DNA of 64,000 nt, taken from the NCBI RefSeq assembly GCF_000149955.1, contig NC_030988.1, positions 2,480,029 through 2,544,028 of the forward strand, read 5' to 3'. The stretch comes from Fusarium oxysporum f. sp. lycopersici 4287 (Eukaryota; Ascomycota; Sordariomycetes; Hypocreales; Nectriaceae). Positions within the stretch are counted from its first letter, which is position 1, and each line of letters starts with the position of its first letter. The notes beneath the pieces were generated by a model that did no database searches, had not been told where the DNA came from, and worked only from the letters and a program-made list of their open reading frames with translations. Positions 20,071 to 29,468 of the stretch are shown piece by piece. A program made the translations under genes and the position numbers.

Positions 20071-22023
20071 CTAGCTAGTGACCCAATCGTCATCGTTCTC
20101 ACTGTCCTCACTATCGTTGTTCTCCTCAACCCGGGGCTTTCCATACCAAGCCCGGAGACACTCACAGGCCTCTATAATATCCGCCTTCAGCCTACCACGG
20201 CGATCAACTATGGTAAGCTTTGCACTGCTGAAAAGGCGTTCACACTCATCTGACATGGGTGAGACCGCAAACAGATCCAGAGCGAAGCGAGCAAGATCTC
20301 TTTGGGAGTCATAACGGGATAGCCAGTATGCGATAGCCTCATCGCAACCTGCCTCGTCGTCATGAAGCCGGTCGGTGGAAATGTATTGTTCATACAAATC
20401 GGCTGCAGAGACCGGAGCGTCTATTCGAATGCGTTTGTGTTCCCTCTGGCGGTCAAATGCGGGGTCAGGATATCTCTCCTTTCTGACTAGTGGCGGCAGC
20501 ATCTCAACGGCGTATCGTCCCTTATACTCTGTCTCCCAGAGCTGCTTCACCGCAGATTGTGCGTTATCAAACCACTCTTGTTTTTCTTTTCCTGCTTGGA
20601 GTACCCATTCTTGCCTGAACCATGCCCATTTTCGATATGGGTCCAGTATCTGAGCTGCATAGTACGCTGGTGGAAGGTCAGTATCTTCAGGGAATCGATT
20701 CTGCCAGTTCAGCTGCTGGTTGCTGTAATACTCCTCGCACTTTGACCACGCAGCATCTGCGCAACCCTGAAGATACTTCCATGTGAAATTATTGTCGTCT
20801 TCGGTATCGATTGTATCGTAGTGATCTTTTGTTTCATTTATTTCTCGAAGAAGGCAGTCCAGAGTTGAAAACCAGTCGGCGAGGGATGTTTTTTTCCCCT
20901 CAGAGAGCAAAGTTGCGGCGTAGAAGTCCTTCAGAGCAAGCTCACTCTTTTCAAGCTCGAACCAGTGCTGTCCATCAAGTTTGAAGTTCGCAATCCCATG
21001 AGAGCCTTTCCCAGGTACATGGCGAGCTGAAAAGATCTCCAAACGTTCACGAACATTCAACGCCCGCGTAATTGAATGAAACCACGAATTCCAGTGTGTC
21101 GAGTTGTTCTGGATAAGTTCGAGCCTATCGAATTCGGCGAGATCTCCGCCGACAATTATTGCAGTAAACTCCTCACGACGTTGCGGGGTAAGCCTAATGT
21201 ATCGCACGAGGTTGTGAAGCCGACCCAAGCACCCAAATCGTTTCCAGAGCTCTTCCACCTTCGCATAGTCTCCGCGTTGATAGTGTTTTTCGAGCTTTGC
21301 TAGATACCTTTCGCAGTCCCGGCCCATAAGGAATGCCTGGCAGCAGAGATTAATAATATGGCCCAAGCAATGAAGCCGGCGATGGCGGCGTTGCTTGGGC
21401 GTCATCCATGGGCAGAGCTCCTTGAGTATGAACTCAACAGCGGTATCATTCGACGAGGCGTTATCCAGCATGAAGTATCCGATCTGATCTCCGCCAACAT
21501 CATATTCTCTTAACAATTCAAGAATCGCTGACCCAATATTCTCGCCAGTGTGTTCGCCGTACACGCGTCGTATACCCAAAACGGTAGTTTGTCGCTTGCC
21601 GGCAGTGTCGATCCACATAGCGATAACCCCAAGAACAGCGTAAGGGTTTGGAGAAGTCCAAAGATCAAAGGAAATGGAGATTCTACTCCTCGCCTGCCGG
21701 AGGTCCTCCCTGAGCCGTTGCTTTTTCGACCTAAAGGCATCCATAACCCAACTTCGGATAGTTTTCGTTGCTTTTGGGAGATGACTGAGAAGCGCCGGGT
21801 TTAAAAAGAATAATAGCTCGCGGAAATACTGGTTTTCAAATTGGAAGAAAGCGATGTGGCAATACACGATCCAACGAACCAGGAGTTCTTTGAACTTTTC
21901 AATTGTCTTTCCAGAAGAAGGTATTAGTCGCAGCCGCGCTCCTCTGCTGCTCCAGTACAGACTTCCGTGTCCGACTACGTTTCTTGATACCACTCTGAGG
22001 GTCGATCTGATGCTTCTGTTCAA
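20071..22023 (-). CDS. hAT transposase, main body
   Basis: 650 codons open. Candidate catalytic Asp residues are D120 in SFDLWTS and D187 in MLDNASSND; the HCLGHIINL block lies between the second Asp and the insertion domain. The C-terminal hAT dimerisation region (AIAYWLSRYDSQRDLARFALDLFAV, ERLFSSAKL) is complete and is followed by an acidic tail. The N-terminal BED-type finger is encoded upstream in two other frames (22020-22367 and 21899-22144): CHEC and HLEQKH are visible, but small frameshifts or an unrecognised intron separate them from the body. Either the gene has unusual short introns or it is nearly but not fully intact. Confidence 0.9.
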   Translation of the reverse strand: MNRSIRSTLRVVSRNVVGHGSLYWSSRGARLRLIPSSGKTIEKFKELLVRWIVYCHIAFFQFENQYFRELLFFLNPALLSHLPKATKTIRSWVMDAFRSKKQRLREDLRQARSRISISFDLWTSPNPYAVLGVIAMWIDTAGKRQTTVLGIRRVYGEHTGENIGSAILELLREYDVGGDQIGYFMLDNASSNDTAVEFILKELCPWMTPKQRRHRRLHCLGHIINLCCQAFLMGRDCERYLAKLEKHYQRGDYAKVEELWKRFGCLGRLHNLVRYIRLTPQRREEFTAIIVGGDLAEFDRLELIQNNSTHWNSWFHSITRALNVRERLEIFSARHVPGKGSHGIANFKLDGQHWFELEKSELALKDFYAATLLSEGKKTSLADWFSTLDCLLREINETKDHYDTIDTEDDNNFTWKYLQGCADAAWSKCEEYYSNQQLNWQNRFPEDTDLPPAYYAAQILDPYRKWAWFRQEWVLQAGKEKQEWFDNAQSAVKQLWETEYKGRYAVEMLPPLVRKERYPDPAFDRQREHKRIRIDAPVSAADLYEQYISTDRLHDDEAGCDEAIAYWLSRYDSQRDLARFALDLFAVSPMSDECERLFSSAKLTIVDRRGRLKADIIEACECLRAWYGKPRVEENNDSEDSENDDDWVTS

Positions 22024-22367
22024 GATGGTTTCTCACTCCAGACGTGCCATTGATAATAAATAGCTCTTGCTTGTGCTTTCCGGCTGCACACTCGTGGCAG
22101 TAATACATCTGTCTCGGATGTAGCAAGACCATACTTCCATACATGTGATGAGCCCAGACGGGCTGCTTTCTTTGTGGTCTTTTCGCGATTCAAGTACGTG
22201 ATATTGTCTTGTACAAATTCGTCTGGAGGCTCGGGATACTGAAGGGCAGCAGGTGATGGCGTCGAGACAGGTAGTGTGGGAGCAGGCGAACGTGTAGGAG
22301 TCTTGAAGGATAATGGCGTTGAGCTCGTAGCCAGAGAGGACGGCGAGGTTGGAACTGGAGATTCCAT
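21899..22367 (-). pseudogene. hAT-1 transposase N-terminus with BED-like finger, out of frame
   Basis: From ATG 22367 a Pro/Ser-rich leader leads to KKAARLGSSH, the start of a BED finger; the Cys pair (YYCHEC) and His pair (HLEQKHQID) are in the frame starting 22144, and the main body is in a third frame. The switch points are near 22148 and 21905. No GT-AG pair of normal fungal size is obvious, so I call this part broken, with an assembly indel possible. Confidence 0.6.
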
Positions 22368-24902
22368 ATGTGATACCTCAATACCGTAAATAGGTCAACT
22401 ACGTGTTGTAGGATTGTAATTTTAAGCCGAGAAAATTCTTGACCTTGAGGCGCTAGCCAGTTTGGTCCATAACCCAGCCGCCTAGCGCCACCAACTCAGC
22501 CTATTTTTAGCCCATTTTAGCCTTACTGGTATGACTTGGTATACCGGTAATACCATGGTATTGAGATTTCTTCAAACCATACCAAGTCTTGGCGGTATTT
22601 ACCATACCAATACCAACTCATACCAGACCATTCCGATCACTGTCGACGGCGCCGGCGCCGGCGCCAGCGACACTGCTGGCCCGGCTCCAAAGTGGCCGGT
22701 AAAGGTGACAGGGACCTTGCCTTGGAGGAGGGCATCGAGGCCGCCCTGAATTCCTTCTAGCCGGGCCTCTAGCCGGATGGCCAGCCGCTGGCTATTCTGT
22801 AAGACGGCTTCGCGTGTGCTCTCTAACACACCGCTAAGCTCTGGCAACGCGCGTTGTACGAGCAGGCTTAACGGTTCCGTAGCCCCTACCGCGTCAGAGC
22901 GAACGGCGACGGCGAACTCATCCCATTCGGGCCCGTTAAAAGGGGCGTAGGCGAAGAAGGGTAGCGACGGATAGCGAGGCTGCAATACAGCCAGGTCCTG
23001 TAACAGTACTATACGCAGGCGCCGCATAAGCTTAAGGAAGCCGTCGGCGGCTAGGTCGTCGTCGTCGAGGCCACCTTCTGCCCAGCATTGCCGGCGCGCG
23101 CGAGCCTCAAAGCGAGGCTCCCACTCCTCGATCCACGGCCAGAGCTGCTTTTGTAAGACGTACGGGGGCTCGTGGGCCGCACGCGCGAGGAAGTAGTCCC
23201 CGGGTGACGCCGAGAAGCCGGCGACAATACGCATGAACTGGCGCGGTAGATGCGTAAGATAGGCCTGGCAGAGCACGCTCTGGTTCCAGCGGCCGGCCTG
23301 CGAGATCTGGGCGAGTGACGTGCCGTGAGTCTCCGCGTCCTGGGCGCCTACCCTGCGCGGGAGGTGCGTCTTCTTTGACGCCATAAGGCCAGCAGCACCG
23401 AAGATACGCCAGGTCTCTTGTAGCTGCGTCGGGTACGAGAGCTCCTGCTCGCGGTCCCGTCCGACAAGAACCTTGATCCGATACCAGTCCTGGCGGCGCC
23501 GGAAAGACGGGGACGGCTCGCCGGCGACGTGCCAGCGCCAGAAGAAGAGCTGTGCTAAGGCCCCTTGCGTACAGAACAAGGGGTCCTTATGCCGGAGGGC
23601 ACCCATGAACTCTTTCTTTGCCGTCTTGTTTAGCTTACCGTCTTGCAAAAGGGTAACGAGGCAGCCACAGGGGGTCGGGCCTTCTGAAGACGGATAGTCG
23701 AGTAGAGACAGGTCTGCAAGCTCCATCTTACGGCGGTTTTCCCCCCGTAAGAGGTAGTAGTGGCCGAATAGGAGGTCAACTCGCGTACGGAGGTTTTGCG
23801 GCATGTATGCGGCCCCGCTGAGAAGGAGATCCTGGACCCGGAGCCATTCGTCGGGTGAATAGCCGGCCTGGATCCCGTCAGTCCCGCGGTCTTTAAAGGA
23901 GGCGCGGTCGTGCTTCCCCCGCTGCCGGCCGCGTTGCTCAAGGAAGCCTCGTACGGCGGCGCCCCGGGGGATTTCCCGTGTTTGCGTTGCCGTGGGCTAC
24001 CTGGAGCCGCCAGAGCTCGATAACGGCCGCGATATAGGCGTCGATAGTGCCCCTCGTAAGCAGAGATCCTTCGGCAAGGTCTGCTGCAGCCGGCGCAAGG
24101 GCCGTGGGTGGCACGTAGCCCTCGCGGTCGTCTGCAAGCAGCTCGGCGGCCTCGGCCAGGGGGACCTCTAGGGCTTCGGCTAGGCTTTCGGCCTCTGCCA
24201 GGGCCGCGGCCTCGAGCTGCTCCTGTTCGAGCTGCCGCCGTAACTGTACAGCCTTTCCTTTGCCCTTGCCCTTACCCCGTGCCCGTGGTTTCTTTTGCGG
24301 CGGGGCAACGCGTCGTAAGAGGATATCCTCTTTGAGCCACGCTGCTAGCTTGTCTGGGGTTACGAGCTCGCCGTCGGGCCAGCTATAAAGTGAGCCGTCT
24401 GCCGCAGCCCGAGGCGTACGGCACCAGGCCTATAAGTTCTCGTCTGTTAGCCGCCCATGGGACTCTACGTAAAAAAAAGAGACAAGGGCAAAGGGGAAAA
24501 GAGAGGGCGGCGGCCGGGGGAACGCGCCTTCCACTCCCGCTACTTCGCAGCATAACTCCGTGCCGTGTTCGCCGGCTGTTCGTCCTTCTTCGCCTGAAGG
24601 CCCGCCCTCCGGGCGGCACGGGCACGCTCGTCTGCGGCCGTGTACGAGTCGTCTGCGGCCATCTCGGTCGATCAAGGCCGTTCTACGTGGTGTTTGTTTC
24701 CTGTCTGGGGCCTGATAAGTTGCGGGGAACTTATCAAATGCACTTATCAGGCGCCGCGCACACGATTTCACGGGCCGCTTTTTGCAGGGGATAAGTCGTC
24801 ACGTGGTCTGAGCGAATTACGACGTAATTGCGGGCACCATCGATAAGCAAGTTGGCCAGACAAGCGAGCGTCGCACTTTTCTTAACATTCTAGATAGAAA
24901 CC

Positions 24903-25365
24903 NNNNNNNNNNNNNNNNNNNNNNNNNNNNNNNNNNNNNNNNNNNNNNNNNNNNNNNNNNNNNNNNNNNNNNNNNNNNNNNNNNNNNNNNNNNNNNNNNN
25001 NNNNNNNNNNNNNNNNNNNNNNNNNNNNNNNNNNNNNNNNNNNNNNNNNNNNNNNNNNNNNNNNNNNNNNNNNNNNNNNNNNNNNNNNNNNNNNNNNNNN
25101 NNNNNNNNNNNNNNNNNNNNNNNNNNNNNNNNNNNNNNNNNNNNNNNNNNNNNNNNNNNNNNNNNNNNNNNNNNNNNNNNNNNNNNNNNNNNNNNNNNNN
25201 NNNNNNNNNNNNNNNNNNNNNNNNNNNNNNNNNNNNNNNNNNNNNNNNNNNNNNNNNNNNNNNNNNNNNNNNNNNNNNNNNNNNNNNNNNNNNNNNNNNN
25301 NNNNNNNNNNNNNNNNNNNNNNNNNNNNNNNNNNNNNNNNNNNNNNNNNNNNNNNNNNNNNNNNN
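24903..25365. other. Assembly gap (463 N)
   Basis: A run of undetermined bases within the pogo/Fot transposase. Protein predictions crossing it are artefacts. Confidence 0.99.
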
Positions 25366-26858
25366 CATCTGATCAATTAGTTCCTGACCTTCCCCTACTG
25401 TCAGTACCCCTCCTTTCTGTAATCGGGTTCTTTTTGCCCTGCGGCGTCGGCTTAGTGCCTCAATTTCCCGTCGAAGTTCTTGGTTCTCAGCAGTCAATAA
25501 GGTAACCTTATGATATATTTTAGTTGCTGCCTTTGCAAGAGACTTTGATGCTCCTATAATTGACTCTGGGGAGCTACTCTTATGCCGTCTAATTCGTCTT
25601 TCGAGGAATTCAGACTGAGATTCCACCTCGCGGACTGTCTTTGGTGTCTTTGAAACCCACAAGGTGGATGCGCTAGCCTCCTCCTCAACAGGTGTTGAAG
25701 TCCGTAGCTGCACATCAAGCTTTGATATCACACTTTCGGGGTTAAGAGGAACAAGCCCGGCTCCTCTAAAACCGCCTTTGATGTTACTCTCTGTCATAGT
25801 GGCTTGGAATGCGGCGTGAAAGGCCAGAAAGAACTCGGTCTTGGAAATATAGGTTACAGACTTTCTGATAAATTGCTCGATTTCTCGACCATAGGCCTTT
25901 TTAAGCGGCCCAAAGCACCCAACATCAAGTGGCTGCAGTAGATGAGACGAATGAGGCGGCATACAGAGCGTGATAATTTTCTTCTCCTGGCAATATAGCT
26001 CGAAGTCAACGGAGTGGTGACTTTCGTGGCCGTCGAGAATTAGAAGACGATGGGTACCAACTAATCGGTTAGTTGTACATCGTTCAAAGTGCTTTAGCCA
26101 CTTGAGGCCCGTGTCGTTATACGTCCAGCCATTTTGGGTCGTTATAATAGCCCAATCGCGCGGGAGGTTGCATTCTTGATACCAGTTGCTAAGATGATTT
26201 TGGCCCGCAACCACGATAAACGGCTCGATCGCCCAGCCTGCCGTATTAATCGCCTGGATTACTGTAACCCATTCCCGGTTTCCAGGCTGTACTGATTTAG
26301 GTCGTCCATGCCTTTCAGCACATGTAACAACCATGCCGCTTGAGATAACACCCATCATAAAGCCAGTCTCGTCAAAGTTCCAGATATCATCTGATTGGAT
26401 ACCATATTTCGCAATTGTGTTCTGTACGAGCTTAAACCAATCACGAATAACGGTCGGATCTTCACATTTGGCCCTCTTATAGTCATATCTCCGCTGAAAA
26501 CGTATCTTGAGCAATGGTTGTCGCTTGACGAAGTTCATAGCCCAGCGCGTGCCGACGCGTGGCGCGTCGCGGGCATCAAGCAGTCGATTGGCCATTTGTT
26601 CAACACCACTCAATCGCGGGGGATATCCTCGTGAGTCTAGGTCGACGATGAACTCAAGAAGAGTATCTTCTTCTAGATTCGATAGCTTTCGTGAGTTGGG
26701 CATGGTATCGCGTCGAGATTGAATCCCTTGCTGGCGGCGACGTAGCCTATGCTCATTAACCTGATAGATATTTGCAGCTCGTCGGGTGCTTAGTTTTGGG
26801 TTATTTGAAGGGCTTGAAGGGCAAGAAGAGTATTTGCCTCAGTATCAGACTGTGGCAT
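24903..26858 (-). pseudogene. pogo/Fot transposase (DDE_1, CENP-B-like HTH), frameshifted and gapped
   Basis: Real N-terminus at ATG 26858: an HTH_psq-like segment (ALQ repeats, then RRAANIYQV) whose frame is lost by a one-base deletion near 26805. The frame from 26703 then carries the CENP-B-type HTH (GVEQMANRLL, RWAMNFVKR) and the DDE_1 domain with D111 in NFDETGF, D224 in LILDGHESH and D260 in LLQPLDVGCF, a DD35D spacing. A basic coiled segment follows, then 463 undetermined bases. The C-terminus is therefore unknown. Confidence 0.88.
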
Positions 26859-26956
26859 AGTTTATGGTTGAGAATCAATTGATTAAATGATAAGTAAGAT
26901 GTAGGTGGGAAAAGTGCGACGCTCGCTTGTCTGCGACGCTCGCTTATCATGTACGT

Positions 26957-27292
26957 TATACTTTTTTTTAATTCCTTTTTATTCTTATAGACTCAAGCCT
27001 TAATTATTACAATTTTATTAATAGCTTAATAAAAATATATAAATCTTTATACTGTATAGTATAATAGTATAATATAAAGATATATATAAAGATAGTTACT
27101 CTCTCTATTTCTCTATAATTAAACCCTTAGTATTATAAAATTGAACAATGTGGCGTAATATACATCAACATTGGTACGGTACAGTAGGGTAAGAAGTGAC
27201 TTGAAATGTCTTGACTATCATCAGAGAAGTCCTCTTTCCATAACGCCAGATATCTGCCAGCCTTCCCAGGATTGTAGGGAAACGAAAGAAAG
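26957..27292. other. AT-rich flank of the pogo/Fot element
   Basis: About 200 bp of very AT-rich sequence (26960-27130) containing ATACTGTATAGTATAA, which also occurs within the MITE at 55265. The rest is the 3' flank of the F-box-like gene. Confidence 0.55.
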
Positions 27293-28204
27293 TCAGTCCG
27301 AGTAATAATAGTCATAGTCACAATCATTAATAATGTCTCTGCAGCTAGTCGGCCCATCGTCGTCATCCCAATAGCCCCTTTCGTAAGAATACTCCGCCCT
27401 CCTAAATATCTTGTCGCCGTCTCGCAAATTCTGGAAATTGCACCGCCCCGGAATCGCTCTCTCAACAATTCGAGTTGCCTCGGTCATTTGATTGGTATCC
27501 GCGACGACCTTGATGTCGTTGGGGATAGCTTGGCTTATGTACTCCAAAATAGGTGTCAGCCACGCTATCCACTTCTCTTTCACGCCATCCGAATCGACCA
27601 TACCTAATTCGTATGGAGTTGAAGGTTCCGGCTGCTCGACAATTATTCCCAGTATCGAGAGGTTACTGAAAAGCTTGTCCCAGATTTTCGGATTCATATG
27701 GAAGTCGTCGCGATAACAAAGCCCCTCGGATCTCAAGACCAGGATCATTTTACGGAAGTGCTCCCTTGTCTCGAGACTGAACAGGCTTGCCAGATAAGCT
27801 TCGCCGTCGTCGCAAATGTCCACCGTAAAAGTAATGCTCCTGTATAGCATTGGCTTGATTTCATCTGTGATCTGGCGGCACACAAGAAGGAGTCCAGGTA
27901 AGGCATCCGGACGACTTGAAGACGCCTCGATATCGTGCAACATTGGTGACCCAGGCAAGCCCCCGTCATCAGCATCCACTATGTCTGATGAGTGGTCTTC
28001 AGGAGCCTCTTCAGGAACCTCTTCAGTGCCATGAGTCTCTTGCTCGGATTGAAAACCGTCACCTTCTCCACAGACCAAAGAGCACATATCTTGGCGTACA
28101 ACAGCACGAAAGTTGAGTGGAATGCACAATTCATAGATTTGCCGGCGAATTTCTTCCGGTATGGCAAGGAACAGGCTGGAGTTCGAGGGAGTGGGGTGGA
28201 GCAT
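27293..28204 (-). CDS. Fungal protein with F-box-like N-terminus
   Basis: 303 codons. The N-terminal IPEEIRRQIYELCIPLN matches the short helix of the fungal LPxEIRxxIY class of F-box-like proteins, and PGLLLVCRQITDEIKPMLY is the second conserved helix of that class. An acidic Glu/Asp-rich linker lies at 50-90 and a very acidic, Tyr-rich tail at the end. Such proteins are expanded in filamentous fungi and mostly uncharacterised; substrate recruitment to SCF ligases is possible but not shown. The frame is intact and no intron is needed. Confidence 0.7.
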   Translation of the reverse strand: MLHPTPSNSSLFLAIPEEIRRQIYELCIPLNFRAVVRQDMCSLVCGEGDGFQSEQETHGTEEVPEEAPEDHSSDIVDADDGGLPGSPMLHDIEASSSRPDALPGLLLVCRQITDEIKPMLYRSITFTVDICDDGEAYLASLFSLETREHFRKMILVLRSEGLCYRDDFHMNPKIWDKLFSNLSILGIIVEQPEPSTPYELGMVDSDGVKEKWIAWLTPILEYISQAIPNDIKVVADTNQMTEATRIVERAIPGRCNFQNLRDGDKIFRRAEYSYERGYWDDDDGPTSCRDIINDCDYDYYYSD

Positions 28205-29237
28205 GATTACACGTATAAACTCTCATTCAATTTAAAAGAAAGTTATACCAGAGACAAGCATGAATACTTAATGGTCATCTCGGGCCTGAGTTGTATAAGA
28301 GGCGAAGATAGCGTCGAGGACGATTTGGTCGGCTTCCCGTAGTTGATGACATGCAACGGTAATGTCAGTGATTGGTCAGTGGAGACGTCATTCACTCGTA
28401 TGAGCCGTGTCTTGTGTGGCGTTTCGAGAGGGGAAAATATGGAGCAAAAGCACTAGACGATGATTGCTCAGAAACAGGAGGCGCAGTGCGTTTTTAATTT
28501 ATGTATCTACATTCTTGAGAAGAATGCTCGACACACCAACTCCGCTTAGGTTAAATTGAATCGCTAGTGATTCTGCTAGTTAAAAACAGTACGGCTGTCA
28601 GGAGTGCAAAGTACCCCTATGTAGATCCGGGAATTGTTGGGACTTCTATCACCGCATAAATTAGGTGGGGCTGAATGTACCTTTCATTTGATGTCCTCTG
28701 GTTGGCTAGACCCCCTGTCCGGTACGCAAGTGTAGGCTTATGACGCTCAAAGAGATATGGCGGGCCAGATTAGCTACAGTTAGTATACCAGCAATATAGA
28801 TATCTACTCTCTTATAACGCAGGGAGTAGAGTATTAGTCTGGGCGGATTCGTATTTTGATGTTCTAACTCATGCAATAACAAGAAAACCCACAGACATTG
28901 AATGACAATTAACAGGTCTCCCTCCTTTTCGGCTTAGCTTTTTGGAATGCTGCGCTAGGCCCTATATGAATTAGCGGTGATACGCTTCTGAAAATGGATG
29001 GATCTTGACCACGAAATTCATGATTGGCTGAGTGACGGCCCCACATATCCAAAAACGGCCACAGCTTGACCGCTAAATTCTGATTGGCTGCAAAGCTTGG
29101 GGCCGACGACGAGTTCAGCAACTTCCAAGACGAATATACCAACAACAAGCTAGAAGGTCTTATAAAAATATAAATAAGTTGAGTCTAAAGGCTATAGTGT
29201 ATGTATTTATATAATGGTAATAAGATTTATACTACAT
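28205..29237. other. Intergenic, includes a GAAACGC-family repeat
   Basis: No gene supported. 28419-28494 is related to 13911-14050 (shared blocks include CACTAGACGATGATTG and GGCGCAGTGCGTTT). A near-direct repeat TTGACCxCxAAATTC occurs at 29006 and 29068. Confidence 0.5.
28419..28494. repeat. GAAACGC-family repeat, partial copy
   Basis: Aligns to the right half of 13911-14050 in the same orientation. The palindromic ends have decayed (GGCGTTTCGAG left, GGAGGCGCAGTGCGTTT right). Confidence 0.5.
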
Positions 29238-29450
29238 TTAGTGTCCAGTCTGAGTGGGTAAAAAATCGATATTTGGGTCAGCTAGTTCTAATGTGCTAAA
29301 GTAGTCCTTGATGTCCTTGAGCACTTGGGCCTTTAGCTGATGGACAAATCGAAAGTGTGACTCGATGCCAGCGCCGGGCCGAACGGCTGCTTTGTAGCCT
29401 TCATGGATGAGAAAGTTACATATCTCGGGTATTGTCTATCTCTGATAACG
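29238..29450 (-). pseudogene. OrsD-type finger fragment, second unit downstream
   Basis: On the minus strand the sequence reads IPEICNFLIHEGYKAAVRP, then GIESHFRFVHQLK and KDIKDYFSTLELADP. It has the layout of an N-terminal OrsD-like C2H2 finger (the His pair in HFRFVH is clear, one Cys of the pair is lost). It follows directly after the 3' end of the 29469-34155 gene on the same strand, giving a head-to-tail order as in 4366-8508. Confidence 0.65.
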
Positions 29451-29468
29451 CCCTAATCCACAGTGCCC

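Larger units (their letters stand above)
19892..22642 (-). mobile_element. Complete hAT transposon (hAT-1), 2751 bp
   Basis: Terminal inverted repeats of at least 24 bp begin CAGTGATCGGAATGGTCTGG at 19892 and mirror exactly at 22619-22642. Flanked by the perfect 8-bp duplication TCGACGGC. Subterminal regions are full of GGTATGG/CCATACC motifs, probable transposase binding sites. Encodes a transposase on the minus strand. Nested inside Crypton copy 1, so it is younger than that insertion. Confidence 0.95.
19375..24662 (-). pseudogene. Crypton tyrosine recombinase with GCR1_C-like end, copy 1, interrupted
   Basis: Same gene as at 44997-47525. From ATG 24662 the first exon contains an in-frame TAG (24540-24542); after a ~98-bp intron the core-binding region follows. 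A one-base insertion in a G/C run near 23965 shifts the frame, which is restored for the catalytic domain open from before 23804 to the hAT insertion at 22642. Beyond the hAT the GCR1_C-like C-terminus continues (19883 to 19375) and has the same in-frame TGA (19711-19713) as copy 2. Lesions: shared TAG and TGA, private frameshift, hAT insertion. Confidence 0.82.
18950..24719 (-). mobile_element. CryptonF-type element, copy 1, carrying an hAT insertion
   Basis: Inverted, near-identical partner of 44940-47971. Homology to copy 2 starts and stops exactly at CTTATC (GATAAG on this strand) at 18950-18955 and 24714-24719, with different flanks outside, as expected for a tyrosine-recombinase element that inserts at a short homologous site and has no long terminal repeats. 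Without the 2.75-kb hAT and its 8-bp duplication the element is about 3.0 kb. The coding region runs on the minus strand from 24662 to about 19375. Confidence 0.88.
24834..26956 (-). mobile_element. pogo/Fot-type Tc1-mariner element with assembly gap
   Basis: The right end at 26956 reads, inward, ACGTACATGATAAGCGAGCG, followed by GTCGCAGACAAGCGAGCGTC, and abuts TA. The left end (24842 onward: GATAAGCAAGTTGGCCAGAC, then AAGCGAGCGTCGCAC) matches imperfectly and lacks the outermost ACGTACAT, so it looks truncated or mutated. A related MITE is at 55220-55660 and a related end at 48008-48032. The transposase is on the minus strand. Confidence 0.85.
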
